Assembly (NCBI RefSeq): GCF_900105725.1
Contig: NZ_FNLM01000001.1
Span: forward strand, 1-24,100
DNA length: 24,100 nucleotides
Direction: 5' to 3'
DNA from: Gordonia westfalica
GTDB taxonomy: Bacteria; Actinomycetota; Actinomycetes; Mycobacteriales; Mycobacteriaceae
Shown: one piece after another, positions 15,761 through 22,280 of the stretch
Numbering within the stretch: position 1 is the first letter of the stretch
How the letters are laid out: each line of letters opens with the position of its first letter
Notes under the pieces: model-generated
Told to the model about the DNA's origin: nothing
The model's input: only the letters and a program-made list of their open reading frames with translations
Databases searched by the model: none
Program-made: the position numbers and the translations under genes

Positions 15761-15984
15761 GCACCGATCCTGCTGTGGAGGCTGCGCGTAAGGCGTGGGA
15801 GCAGTCGTCTCCGCTACGCCCGTTCGACCCGGAGGAGTCGCCGGAGTACTGGATGGTGTTGGCCGCACGCGAAGCACTCAAGTCGAGTCGGCTGCGCACT
15901 GCCCTCAATGATCTGGTGGCCCACGGTGATCTGACTCCGTCGGGGCGGATCGTCCTGCAACGCATCATCGGCGGTGCGGCATGA
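15757..15984 (+). CDS. Gene 2: small hypothetical protein (75 aa)
   Basis: This is a short, probably all-helical protein. It opens with TDPAVEAARKAWE and contains YWMVLAAREALKSSRLRTALNDLV. The opening and the AREAL block recur in gene 25 (TDPAVDAAQRA and GAREALAPLREL), so the two may be diverged paralogs. The first ATG of the frame (15709) lies inside gene 1; 15757 is preferred because of the four-base stop-start overlap. Its end shares the 19-nt string atcggcggtgcggcatgag with the end of gene 1, giving both proteins the C-terminus IGGAA. Function unknown. Confidence 0.75.
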   Translation: MSTDPAVEAARKAWEQSSPLRPFDPEESPEYWMVLAAREALKSSRLRTALNDLVAHGDLTPSGRIVLQRIIGGAA

Positions 15985-16211
15985 GTGATCTTCCGCTGCA
16001 TGAGGTTCCGCCCATCCCCATCGACGGCTTGACGGGTACCCATCACGTCACGACCATTCCCGCCACAGGGGAACCCGTCTTCGTGATCTTTCCGCCGGGT
16101 GAGGACGACGCCATCGAACTCACCCGCCCGCAACTGTGGCAGCACATCGATGCGCTGCTCACCCTGCTCAAGCGAACCCCCATCCCCACCAGAACCTTGG
16201 AGGCGTCATGA
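15981..16211 (+). CDS. Gene 3: small hypothetical protein (76 aa)
   Basis: I do not recognise this protein. It has a proline-rich start (LHEVPPIPIDG), a likely beta region (HHVTTIPATGEPVFVIFPPGEDD) and a helix (RPQLWQHIDALLTLLKRT). It is cytoplasmic by appearance. The C-terminal LEAS is encoded by the GGAGG ribosome-binding site of gene 4. Start and stop both use ATGA overlaps. The arm B copy has one C fewer in the run near 14335 and is out of frame there, which argues that the five-C version here is correct. Confidence 0.75.
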   Translation: MSDLPLHEVPPIPIDGLTGTHHVTTIPATGEPVFVIFPPGEDDAIELTRPQLWQHIDALLTLLKRTPIPTRTLEAS

Positions 16212-16429
16212 ACGACAGAAACCTTCAGCCCCTTCAGTACACCCTGAAGGAGGCCGCCCAAATCCTGGGAGTCTCCGAGAAGACCCTTCGCCGCGAGTAT
16301 GTCGAGGGGCGAATCCTGTTCCGAACCTTGCGTGAGGGGGGCGGCAAGTACTTTATCGACCACGAAGAGTGTGTGCGGTGGCGGAACTCGCTGCCGCAGC
16401 CGGCTCCGGGTGAGAGGGCGGCGTCGTGA
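16208..16429 (+). CDS. Gene 4: excisionase / MerR-like HTH DNA-binding protein (73 aa)
   Basis: Residues 10-36 (QYTLKEAAQILGVSEKTLRR) form a winged helix-turn-helix of the HTH_17 / excisionase type. A wing (ILFRTLREGGGKYFIDHEE) and a final helix (CVRWRNSLP) follow. Such proteins bend or bind DNA as excisionase (Xis) or act as small phage repressors. No integrase is visible nearby, so a regulatory role within the operon is at least as likely as excision. The ATG at 16208 overlaps the stop of gene 3 and is preceded by GGAGG at the right distance. Arm B has five G instead of six in GAGGGGGG near 14183 and is frameshifted there. Confidence 0.8.
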   Translation: MNDRNLQPLQYTLKEAAQILGVSEKTLRREYVEGRILFRTLREGGGKYFIDHEECVRWRNSLPQPAPGERAAS

Positions 16430-16593
16430 AGGCCGCGATCTGGGTTCCCGCGTATGCGTGTCTTGTGTTGGGGGTGTGGGCGATCCTCCCACCTCTCGGA
16501 CCGGAAGAACTGGTGGCGTTCGTGATCGTCGCGGTCCTGTTGCTGATGACGGTGGTCGGGTTCTGCATGCCCACCCAGGAGGTCGACCAGTGA
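16426..16593 (+). CDS. Gene 5: small two-pass membrane protein (55 aa)
   Basis: The reading frame from the GTG at 16426 encodes two hydrophobic segments, about residues 5-22 (IWVPAYACLVLGVWAILP) and 28-47 (ELVAFVIVAVLLLMTVVGFC). A short loop (PLGPEE) separates them, and the tail is PTQEVDQ. It has GTGA overlaps at both ends, which strongly support it as a gene despite its size. Small phage membrane proteins of this kind include superinfection-exclusion, lysis and host-takeover factors; nothing here separates these. The arm B copy lacks one G in the GGGGG run (near 14046) and loses the second segment. Confidence 0.65.
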   Translation: MKAAIWVPAYACLVLGVWAILPPLGPEELVAFVIVAVLLLMTVVGFCMPTQEVDQ

Positions 16594-16838
16594 GCGGGGC
16601 CGAAACCATCTTCGGGTCCGAGCTGTATGGCGCGATCGTGCAGCAGCAGATCGCCGACGCACAACACACCCAGAACCAGCTCGACAAGTACTACCAGCGC
16701 AAGGAGGCGCAACTCCTCTGGCTGCGTGCAGAGATAGCGCACTACGCAGCCAAGCAGGACTCGAAGTCGGTCGAGTACGCGCTGCTTTCAATCCTCCAGC
16801 GCTCCTACGACATCGAAGACGAGGGGGTCGACCAGTGA
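16590..16838 (+). CDS. Gene 6: helical hypothetical protein (82 aa)
   Basis: The protein is almost entirely helix-forming: GAIVQQQIADAQHTQNQLDK, then YYQRKEAQLLWLRAEIAHYA and SVEYALLSILQRSYD, with an acidic end (DIEDEGVDQ). A short coiled coil or helical hairpin is likely. GTG start in a GTGA overlap with gene 5 and GTGA overlap with gene 7. The tail EEVDQ/EGVDQ is shared with gene 5 because both ends read through a GGTCGACCAGTGAG junction. Function unknown. Confidence 0.75.
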   Translation: MSGAETIFGSELYGAIVQQQIADAQHTQNQLDKYYQRKEAQLLWLRAEIAHYAAKQDSKSVEYALLSILQRSYDIEDEGVDQ

Positions 16839-17017
16839 GCAGCGGTGCAGTGGAAGCCCGCTATGCCGGCTGGTGCCCCAAATGCCGCACCGACTACCCC
16901 GTAGGCACATTGATCGGCTACGTCCGCGAATACCTGGTGTTCCCGGATGGGCGGGCGGGGAAGAACGTGACGGTGTGTGAGCCGTGCGCGGTGGAGGTGA
17001 CCCGTGAGCGTCGTTGA
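16835..17017 (+). CDS. Gene 7: small zinc-ribbon protein (60 aa)
   Basis: Two CxxC knuckles are present, CPKC at residues 14-17 and CEPC at 48-51, about 30 residues apart and separated by beta-type sequence (TLIGYVREYLVF). This fits a single four-Cys zinc ribbon. Such phage proteins bind nucleic acid or proteins; no partner can be named. GTG start in GTGA overlap with gene 6, and the 3' end overlaps gene 8 by 14 bases. The arm B copy has three C instead of four in the first knuckle (near 13643) and is out of frame. Confidence 0.75.
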   Translation: MSSGAVEARYAGWCPKCRTDYPVGTLIGYVREYLVFPDGRAGKNVTVCEPCAVEVTRERR

Positions 17018-17249
17018 CATGCAGGCGTTTCGGACGGCACGCGACATCGTGGAGGTGGAAGCCGACCTCGCTTCCGAGGCATTCACGCACGGCTTCATGT
17101 CCTCGATGCAGGTTTCGGCTGCCGGGTGTAGCGCGGTCCTCACCGACTTCTACGGGCGTCGGGTGTTGAAGGTGGAGCCGCAATCGTCGCCATGGATCAC
17201 CCGCGATCACGTGCTGGTGTTCCTCGCAGCGCAGGAGGCCCAGCCATGA
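17004..17249 (+). CDS. Gene 8: hypothetical protein (81 aa)
   Basis: I do not recognise this family. The N-terminal half looks helical (DMQAFRTARDIVEVEADLA). The second half is beta-rich (CSAVLTDFYGRRVLKVEP), followed by a short helix (HVLVFLAAQEAQP). There are no zinc or membrane motifs. The GTG start at 17004 lies 14 bases inside gene 7, and the stop overlaps the ATG of the methyltransferase gene, whose GGAGG site lies within the last codons. Tight coupling to gene 9 suggests co-expression with it, but no functional link is shown. Confidence 0.7.
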   Translation: MSVVDMQAFRTARDIVEVEADLASEAFTHGFMSSMQVSAAGCSAVLTDFYGRRVLKVEPQSSPWITRDHVLVFLAAQEAQP

Positions 17250-17962
17250 GCATCTACTACCAGGACGACCTGGTCACCCTCTACCACGGCGACTGCCGAG
17301 AGGTCATGGCAGACATGGCAGATCGGTCGGTCGATGTGGTGATCACGGATCCGCCGTACACCGAACGCACACACGGAATGGCAAAGACGAACAGGGGTGC
17401 TGGTCATGGCATAAAGGCCGTCACGTTCGCGGCGATCTCTGACGCTGACCTGCGGGCCGTACTCGCCGAGTGTGGGCGGGTCTCGGCGAGTTGGGTGGTC
17501 ACGTCGCTTGATTACGCGCACGCTTTCGCCTTCGACCAGGGTCCGCCGGTCGGGTTGCGCTCGCTGCGCATCGGTGTCTGGGTGAAGCCCAACCCGATGC
17601 CGCAGATCAGTGCCGACCGTCCCGGGCAAGGCTGGGAAGCGATTTCATTTCTACACCGCGCCGACACCAAACCGGCCTGGAACGGGGGTGGCAAGGCTGG
17701 CGTGTGGACGTACCCCGTCGTGCAGAACACCGGTCACCCGACGGCGAAACCGCTGCCAATGGTGGAGGACTGGGTGCGCCTGTTCACGAACGCCTCGGAA
17801 ACGGTGTTCGACCCGTTCGCCGGTTCGGGCACCACGTTGATTGCTGCGGCGAACGAAAACCGTAAGGCGGTCGGTGTCGAGCTTGAGGAGCGTTACTGCG
17901 AGCTGATTGCGAAACGCCTCAGTAATCAGACGATGGCTCTCGACTTCGGGGATGCGTCATGA
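17246..17962 (+). CDS. Gene 9: DNA (N4-cytosine or N6-adenine) methyltransferase (238 aa)
   Basis: This protein transfers a methyl group from S-adenosylmethionine to an exocyclic amino group in DNA. It has the catalytic motif IV DPPY at residues 35-38, followed much later by the SAM-binding motif I FDPFAGSGTT at 188-197 and VGVELEERYCELIAKRL at 209-225. HPTAKPLPMVEDWV at about 164-177 is the usual block just before motif I. The order IV, target recognition, I is the beta-class layout of the PF01555 family. The recognition region (residues 40-160) is small. No cognate endonuclease is next to it, so I infer an orphan enzyme that protects phage DNA from host restriction or modulates it. The ATG at 17246 is chosen over 17192 because of the ATGA overlap and preceding GGAGG. 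Confidence 0.92.
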   Translation: MSIYYQDDLVTLYHGDCREVMADMADRSVDVVITDPPYTERTHGMAKTNRGAGHGIKAVTFAAISDADLRAVLAECGRVSASWVVTSLDYAHAFAFDQGPPVGLRSLRIGVWVKPNPMPQISADRPGQGWEAISFLHRADTKPAWNGGGKAGVWTYPVVQNTGHPTAKPLPMVEDWVRLFTNASETVFDPFAGSGTTLIAAANENRKAVGVELEERYCELIAKRLSNQTMALDFGDAS

Positions 17963-18168
17963 GTGCCGCGGAGCACCGCCAGATCGACGGTGTCGACATG
18001 TGGGTGCAACACCTCCCAGACCTCCACCTGTTTTGGGCGTGGGTGAACGGACGCACCGAGTTCGTCACCTGGCCCGACGCCGACCACCCCCAGGCCCCCG
18101 TTGATCGTGCAGGCCTGGTGGCTGAGCGGCTGTTCGAGTTGGTGGCGAGAGCGAAGGCGGCGGCGTGA
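17959..18168 (+). CDS. Gene 10: small hypothetical protein (69 aa)
   Basis: This is a short protein with a Trp-rich beta-like centre (DMWVQHLPDLHLFWAWVNGR, then FVTWPDADHP) and a C-terminal amphipathic helix (RAGLVAERLFELVARAKAAA). No known motif was recognised. It is coupled to the methyltransferase by ATGA and to gene 11 by GTGA. All three features are identical in arm B. Confidence 0.7.
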   Translation: MSAAEHRQIDGVDMWVQHLPDLHLFWAWVNGRTEFVTWPDADHPQAPVDRAGLVAERLFELVARAKAAA

Positions 18169-18338
18169 GGTTCATGTCGAACCGCACCCATGCTGCCGGC
18201 GGGTTCCGGTGGCGCGGCCCCCAATACCCCTACGACCTACCCGGACCTGGAGATGTTCTCCCGGACGACCCGGTCGAGCCGGAAGAACTGTTCCCCAATC
18301 CTGCCTACGGGCAACAAGACCCATGGAGACAACAATGA
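18165..18338 (+). CDS. Gene 11: short proline-rich hypothetical protein (57 aa)
   Basis: The frame from the GTG at 18165 encodes a peptide rich in Pro, Gly, Asp and aromatic residues (RWRGPQYPYDLPGPGD, VLPDDPVEPEELFPNPAYG). It is probably disordered. Both ends show four-base overlaps with neighbours and the frame is preserved in arm B, which supports a real gene. A second in-frame ATG at 18174 is an alternative start. The CDS also contains the GGAG site used by gene 12. Function unknown. Confidence 0.55.
   Translation: MRFMSNRTHAAGGFRWRGPQYPYDLPGPGDVLPDDPVEPEELFPNPAYGQQDPWRQQ
18325..18328 (+). promoter_or_regulatory. Ribosome-binding site of gene 12
   Basis: GGAG lies six bases before the ATG at 18335, inside the last codons of gene 11. 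It supports 18335 over the in-frame ATG at 18323. The block GGAGACAAC followed by AATGA recurs before gene 21. Confidence 0.6.
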
Positions 18339-18772
18339 CCGAAGACATTAGCCAGGACGAACTGTTCCGGCTCACAGGGCGTGATGTCGTCCTGTGCCCG
18401 GAGTGCGGCCACGGCATCGACCCGCACGGCACCGATCCGGGGGGTGCGTGCGGGGTCGGCAAGTGCGAATGCATGATGTCGCCCAACGGCATCGCCTACG
18501 CCCTGATCAATCCGGAAGTCACCCCGGCGCAGAAGCACTACGCCGAAGCGGAGAGGATGCTCGCGTTCATCGAGCACGACCGCAACCTCACGACCACCCA
18601 GCACTCGGAGGTCGCAGCGCGCGCCCAGGTGCACGCCACCCTCGCGCAGGCCGCTTCACTGCGGGAGGTTCTGGAATCCCGCGCCACCACCCGGTACCAC
18701 GTCACGGTCCAGGATGAGGGCGAGTTCCGCCGACGCAGCAGCCGTCTCGGATCTTTCGGTGGTGCGCTGTGA
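18335..18772 (+). CDS. Gene 12: zinc-ribbon protein with helical C-terminus (145 aa)
   Basis: The N-terminal third carries Cys21, Cys24 (CPEC), Cys39, Cys44 and Cys46 (GACGVGKCEC), a compact probable zinc site with His26/His31 nearby. Residues 62-115 are a long helical region (AQKHYAEAERMLAFIEHDRN and onward to SLREVLESRA) that could form a coiled coil. A basic tail (FRRRSSRLGS) follows. This build suggests a nucleic-acid or protein adaptor; no family is recognised. The ATGA overlap with gene 11 and the GGAG site fix the start. The gene is intact here and in arm B. In arm A one extra C near 215 breaks the frame. Confidence 0.8.
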   Translation: MTEDISQDELFRLTGRDVVLCPECGHGIDPHGTDPGGACGVGKCECMMSPNGIAYALINPEVTPAQKHYAEAERMLAFIEHDRNLTTTQHSEVAARAQVHATLAQAASLREVLESRATTRYHVTVQDEGEFRRRSSRLGSFGGAL

Positions 18773-18986
18773 ACTCTGTGAGACAGCTTCCCAGCAGCGG
18801 TTCGTGGTCTGACCGCTACCGCACGATGCTCGACATCGCCGTGTGGTGTGGCGGCATGATCGTCCGCCCCAAACCCCACCAACTCCAGCTACGGGTGGAT
18901 GGTGTGACTGCCCTTCCGGGGATTGGATCAAGGCTGACGGCAACGGGTTCGAGGTCATCCCCTCCAGGGCGGGAGCAGACCTCTGA
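18769..18986 (+). CDS. Gene 13, arm C copy, one-base deletion
   Basis: This is a copy of the intact gene at 11534-11752. One G is missing from the GGGGG run near 18917, so the frame shifts after VTALPG. The stop expected from the intact copy is at 18984-18986, overlapping the ATG of gene 14 by one base. I read this as a sequence error. Confidence 0.75.
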
Positions 18987-19578
18987 TGCCCGACTACAAA
19001 GGCCCCCTCGACTACGTCGATGTCGCGACCCGAATTGTTGAGTTCCGCAACCAGCACCCCACCGGCTCTCTCCAGCAGGTGCGATACGAAGTTCTTGAGG
19101 TTGGCGGCAAGAGCTTCCTCGCGTTCACCGCCGCCGCCTACCGCACGCCGGATGATGAGCGTCCCGGTATCGGTACCGCGTGGGAACCCATCCCCGGCCC
19201 CACATCTTTCACCCGTGACTCGGAGATGCAGAACGCTGAGACCGCGGCGTGGGGAGGGCGATCGTCGCAGCGTTGGCGGCGGACACGAAGAAGGGTGTGG
19301 CGTCGTCGGAGGAGGTCCGGAACCGTCAGCAGACGCCGGCGCAGCGGGCGCAACGCGAACTGGCTGAGGCTGTGACGGCTGCGGGGATGGTGACGAAGGA
19401 GTTCGCCGAGTGGGCGATGACCACCCGCAATGTCGATCTGAAGACTGCCGGGATTGCGGTGCTGGTGCCGCTGACTCGTGAGGTGCAGGAGAAGGGGAAG
19501 GCGATCATGTCTGTCCCGGATCATGATGCGGCGCAAACCACCCTGGCCGACGAACTCGGCGCACAGGAGGCGTCGTGA
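18986..19578 (+). CDS. Gene 14, arm C copy, one-base deletion
   Basis: This is a copy of the intact gene at 10941-11534. The run GTGGGGAGGG near 19253 has four G where arm B has five, which splits the frame after NAETAAWG. The remaining codons continue in the next frame to the TGA at 19576-19578. Arm A has the same four-G version. Confidence 0.75.
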
Positions 19579-20117
19579 GCGGGCGGGCGATGGGATCGCA
19601 TCAGTGCGCCACCACCGGGGACGACGTGTGGCTGACACCACCGCACGTCCTCGACGCCCTCGGCCCGTTCGACCTCGACCCGTGCGCCGCACCGGCAGAA
19701 GCGAACTGGACGACCGCACGCCACCACTACCGACTACCCGACGACGGACTCACACTGCCGTGGGAAGGGCGCGTGTGGTGCAACCCGCCCTACTCCAATG
19801 TGTGGCGGTGGCTCGACCGGCTCGCCAACCACGGCACCGGCACCGCACTGATCTTCGCCCGCACCGAGACCGCCGGATTCCAGGCGCAGGTGTGGCGGCG
19901 GGCGACCGCAGTGCTGTTCCTCGAAGGGCGGCTCACCTTCCACCACCGCGATGGATCGAAGGCCGCGGCGAACAGCGGCGCACCGTCCTGCCTCGTCGCA
20001 TACGGGACAGATGACGCGGGCCGACTGCTCGACAGCGGACTCCCTGGCGCGTTCGTCCATGGCTGGTCGATCACGGCAGTTGACGACCAACCATCCCTCT
20101 TCGAGGAGGCGTCATGA
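19575..20117 (+). CDS. Gene 15: phage Dam-type DNA N6-adenine methyltransferase (180 aa)
   Basis: This belongs to the phage N6-adenine methyltransferase family (Phage_Dam, PF05869), which methylates adenine in short DNA sites using S-adenosylmethionine. Visible marks are DDVWLTPPHVLDALGPFDLDP at residues 16-36, the family's SAM-side block, and the catalytic motif NPPYS at 70-74. ALIFARTETAGFQ at 91-103, the GRLTFHH strand at 118-124 and SGAPSCLVAYG at 134-144 follow. The length is normal for the family. It starts with GTG in a GTGA overlap with gene 14, after a GGAGG site that also encodes the EAS tail of gene 14. The gene is intact and identical in all three arms. With gene 9 it makes two unlinked DNA methylation activities in one operon. 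Confidence 0.93.
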   Translation: MSGRAMGSHQCATTGDDVWLTPPHVLDALGPFDLDPCAAPAEANWTTARHHYRLPDDGLTLPWEGRVWCNPPYSNVWRWLDRLANHGTGTALIFARTETAGFQAQVWRRATAVLFLEGRLTFHHRDGSKAAANSGAPSCLVAYGTDDAGRLLDSGLPGAFVHGWSITAVDDQPSLFEEAS

Positions 20118-20272
20118 GCCGCCCTATTTGCGGGGTGTGTGGTTTCGATCTCGGCTACGGCCACATGGTCCGTATGCGCTGGGGAGACCGCACCGGCGAC
20201 ATCATCCCATGCCCGAATTGCCTGGCCCATCACGACGCTCAAGACATCCTCAGGAGATACACCCATGAGTAA
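20114..20272 (+). CDS. Gene 16: 52-residue zinc-ribbon protein
   Basis: This small protein has CxxC at residues 6-9 (CGVC) and 33-36 (CPNC), about 24 residues apart, with a beta-like stretch between them (GYGHMVRMRWGDRTGDIIP). The end is helical (HHDAQDILRRYTHE). It is a classic small rubredoxin-like or zinc-ribbon fold. The ATGA overlap with gene 15 follows GAGGAGG, and the last eight bases (ATGAGTAA) hold the start of the WhiB gene. Its position immediately before whiB suggests co-expression. The arm B copy is intact; arm A has two deletions. Confidence 0.75.
   Translation: MSRPICGVCGFDLGYGHMVRMRWGDRTGDIIPCPNCLAHHDAQDILRRYTHE
20252..20256 (+). promoter_or_regulatory. Ribosome-binding site of the WhiB-like gene
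   Basis: AGGAG lies eight bases before the ATG at 20265, inside gene 16. It supports that ATG and implies coupled translation of the two genes. Confidence 0.55.
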
Positions 20273-20650
20273 CGGCTTCCACATCGAACCCTCCACCACC
20301 CGAATGGATCAGGGCAGAAGATCCAACACCCTGGACGAGAAGAAGCAGGCGTTGGGGTCGTCGAACACGTTCCCCGGTGCGAATGTGTTGAACCGCAACC
20401 GGAATGTTTCTGATCTGCCGAAACCGCCGGCCTGGCATGAGGGCGCTCCCTGCGCCTCCTCAGACCCGGACGCGTTCTTTCCCTCCCATTACGGGGTGAC
20501 GCAAACCGCTGACGCGAAACGGATCTGCGCCGGCTGTGACCGCCGGGAGGTGTGTTTGCAGTGGGCGTTGGACAACCGTGAACCGCACGGTGTGGTTGGG
20601 GTACGACTCCGCGTGAACGTCAGGCCATGTGGAAGCAGGGGGCGGCATGA
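20265..20650 (+). CDS. Gene 17 (WhiB-like), arm C copy, one-base deletion
   Basis: This is a copy of the intact gene at 1948-2334. Four G replace five near 20598, so the last residues after GVVG are out of frame. All four cluster cysteines lie before the break. The intact end would be the TGA at 20648-20650. Confidence 0.85.
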
Positions 20651-21477
20651 CCTGCCAATGCGGGAAGCCCGTCAAAGCGCGCGGCATGTGCGAAATGCAC
20701 TACGCCCAACACCACCGCCGGCAACGCGCCTACGGACGTTGGACTCCCGACCTGGTCGACGCCCAGCCTGTACGCGAGCACATCCTCAAGCTGCGTGACG
20801 CAGGAGTGGGGAACAAACGGCTCGAAGAGGAGTTCGGCGTCCCGCACAGCACCATCCAGCATCTGCTGTACGGGCAACGCGGATACGGTCCGAGCAAACA
20901 GGTCCGCCAAGCTACCGCCGACCGCATCCTCCAAATCCCTGTTCCGCGTACCGGTGTCGAGTTTGTGCGACAGGACCGCGTCCCCGCCCTGGGCACAACC
21001 CGCCGATTGCAGGCGTTGGTGGCGAACGGGTATTCGCAGACGGATCTGATCAGCCGTCTGGGTTGGCCGGAGAATGGCAGCACTTCGGAGTTGTTCCTCG
21101 GACAGTCCCGCAACATTGCGGTTCGTCGAGCACGGGATGTGACGTCCTTGTTCGCGCAGTTGCAGATGGTTCCCGGAACTGATCGGAAGGCGCGGCATCG
21201 GGCGAAGGCGAAAGGTTGGTTGCCTCCGTTGGCGTGGGATGAGGACCGTATCGATGACCCCACCTATGAGCCGGAAGTGGTGGACAAACCCCGCACTGCC
21301 GAAGACCTGTTCTCCGACTTCGAGTATCTGCTGTCGATGGGTGTTGGGGCGGAGGAGGCATCGCGTCGGGTGGGGATGCTGCCGGCGTCGATGAAGCGCC
21401 GGTATGAGCGGCATGGGCGGCGTTGTCCGGCAGCGTTGACGTCGGTGGCGTGGCAGCAGAGGAAGACGGCGTCATGA
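20647..21477 (+). CDS. Gene 18: zinc-finger and multi-HTH DNA-binding protein (276 aa)
   Basis: The protein opens with a small zinc-binding motif, CxC at residues 3-5, then CxxH at 15-18 (CQCGKPVKARGMCEMHYAQH), a type common at the start of actinophage HNH and HTH proteins. Three helix-turn-helix-like segments follow. They lie at about residues 43-75 (VREHILKLRDAGVGNKRLEE, then GVPHSTIQHLLYG), 119-165 (RRLQALVANGYSQTDLISRLG) and 219-252 (AEDLFSDFEYLLSMGVGAEE, then ASRRVGMLPASMKRRY). It is likely a sequence-specific DNA-binding regulator. It lies directly after the WhiB-like gene, coupled by ATGA, so the two may regulate together (inference). The first ATG in frame, 20629, is inside gene 17; 20647 fits the junction rule. 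Identical in the three arms. Confidence 0.82.
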   Translation: MTCQCGKPVKARGMCEMHYAQHHRRQRAYGRWTPDLVDAQPVREHILKLRDAGVGNKRLEEEFGVPHSTIQHLLYGQRGYGPSKQVRQATADRILQIPVPRTGVEFVRQDRVPALGTTRRLQALVANGYSQTDLISRLGWPENGSTSELFLGQSRNIAVRRARDVTSLFAQLQMVPGTDRKARHRAKAKGWLPPLAWDEDRIDDPTYEPEVVDKPRTAEDLFSDFEYLLSMGVGAEEASRRVGMLPASMKRRYERHGRRCPAALTSVAWQQRKTAS

Positions 21478-21821
21478 CGGGCTTCTCTGCGGATGTGAAG
21501 GCTGCTGCTGCGGTGCGGGCGATGGGTCGCTGCGAAGTCCAAACCGACTGGTGTACCGGCACAGGGCAGGACTATCACCACCGAGCTAACCGCGGCATGG
21601 GCGGATCGAAAGACCCACAGATCAACGCCCTGTCGAATTGTCTGCTGGTGTGCCGCGGCTGCCATGACTTCATCGGCCGCAATCCGGCGCAGGCGTACGC
21701 GAAGGGCTGGTTGGTGTCGAAGTTCCGGCAGCCGTCCAGCGATGTGGCTGTCCTGCTGTCGGGCCGGTGGGCGTTGCTCGATGATGCCGGCGGGGTCGAG
21801 GTGTGCGATGCGGTGGGCTGA
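21474..21821 (+). CDS. Gene 19: HNH endonuclease (115 aa)
   Basis: This is a small HNH (beta-beta-alpha metal) nuclease. Cys20 and Cys27 with the CRGC pair at 60-63 form the structural zinc site. The catalytic motif is His35-His36 (YHHRANRG), Asn55 (ALSNCLLVC) and His64 (GCHDFI). HNH proteins cut or nick DNA using a divalent metal; in phages they are often homing nucleases, packaging partners of the terminase, or host-DNA nucleases. No terminase gene is in view. The ATGA overlap with gene 18 sets the start, and the end overlaps gene 20 by 14 bases. Intact in arms B and C. Arm A lacks one G near 3477 and runs on into gene 20. Confidence 0.88.
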   Translation: MTGFSADVKAAAAVRAMGRCEVQTDWCTGTGQDYHHRANRGMGGSKDPQINALSNCLLVCRGCHDFIGRNPAQAYAKGWLVSKFRQPSSDVAVLLSGRWALLDDAGGVEVCDAVG

Positions 21822-21981
21822 GGTTCCGGAGTCCTACCTCCTGTGGGGGGCGATCGAGAGGCCGTGCCCTGAGTGCGCGGCCAGGCCGGGGGAGCTTTGC
21901 GTACTCCGTTCCCCCGCAACAGGTGCAGAGAAGACACGACACATCCCCTGCGTGGGGAGAACCAAAGGAGACAACGAATGA
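21808..21981 (+). CDS. Gene 20: small zinc-finger protein (57 aa)
   Basis: A CPEC knuckle at residues 20-23, Cys31 (GELCVL) and His45/Cys48 (TRHIPC) suggest one zinc site. The pattern CPxC-x7-C, then H and C, is widespread in short actinophage proteins. The ATG at 21808 lies 14 bases inside the HNH gene. An upstream in-frame ATG at 21664 would overlap that gene deeply and is rejected. The end overlaps gene 21 (ATGA). Function unknown; a nucleic-acid binding accessory is plausible. Confidence 0.7.
   Translation: MRWAEVPESYLLWGAIERPCPECAARPGELCVLRSPATGAEKTRHIPCVGRTKGDNE
21964..21970 (+). promoter_or_regulatory. Strong ribosome-binding site of gene 21
   Basis: AAAGGAG is centred seven bases before the ATG at 21978. 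It is the most canonical site in the operon and suggests that gene 21 is translated strongly. It lies within the last codons of gene 20. Confidence 0.65.
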
Positions 21982-22280
21982 GCAACAACAAGAAGGCTTT
22001 CGACGGCGAGGCGTTCAAGGCGGTTGAGGTGGTCAAGGTGCAGGCTGTCGGCGGAGGCTCGGGTGGCAATGGCGGCTACGTCGTGCAGCCCTTGGCGTCG
22101 GCGAGAACTGCTGTGCGTGTGGTGGTGACGAGAACCCGGAAGGGTTACCAGTGGGCGCAGATCGCCCGCAACGGCAGCGCCGGCGCCATCTCCCCGAAAA
22201 CGTATGACACGAAGTCGAATGCGGTGCGCGCTGCCAAGCGTCAGGCCGCTCTGGTGGGTGGGGTGGTGGAGGTCCAGTGA
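21978..22280 (+). CDS. Gene 21: DUF1508-like small protein (100 aa)
   Basis: The N-terminus is charged and then very glycine-rich (AVGGGSGGNGG, residues 23-33). Residues 46-90 (VRVVVTRTRKGYQWAQIARN, then GSAGAISPKTYDTKSNAVRA) resemble the DUF1508/YegP fold: a strand with an aromatic, an N-G turn, a second strand, then a helix starting with S/T-K-x-N-A. Gene 22 carries a clearer version, so the two look like neighbours from one family. Function of these domains is unknown. The gene is identical in the three arms and has the best ribosome-binding site here. Confidence 0.7.
   Translation: MSNNKKAFDGEAFKAVEVVKVQAVGGGSGGNGGYVVQPLASARTAVRVVVTRTRKGYQWAQIARNGSAGAISPKTYDTKSNAVRAAKRQAALVGGVVEVQ

Noticed and set aside
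21474..21821. HNH gene as part of a restriction-modification pair with a methyltransferase
   Set aside because: It is 1.4 kb from the nearest methyltransferase with regulators between, very small, and of the generic phage HNH type. No specificity domain is visible.
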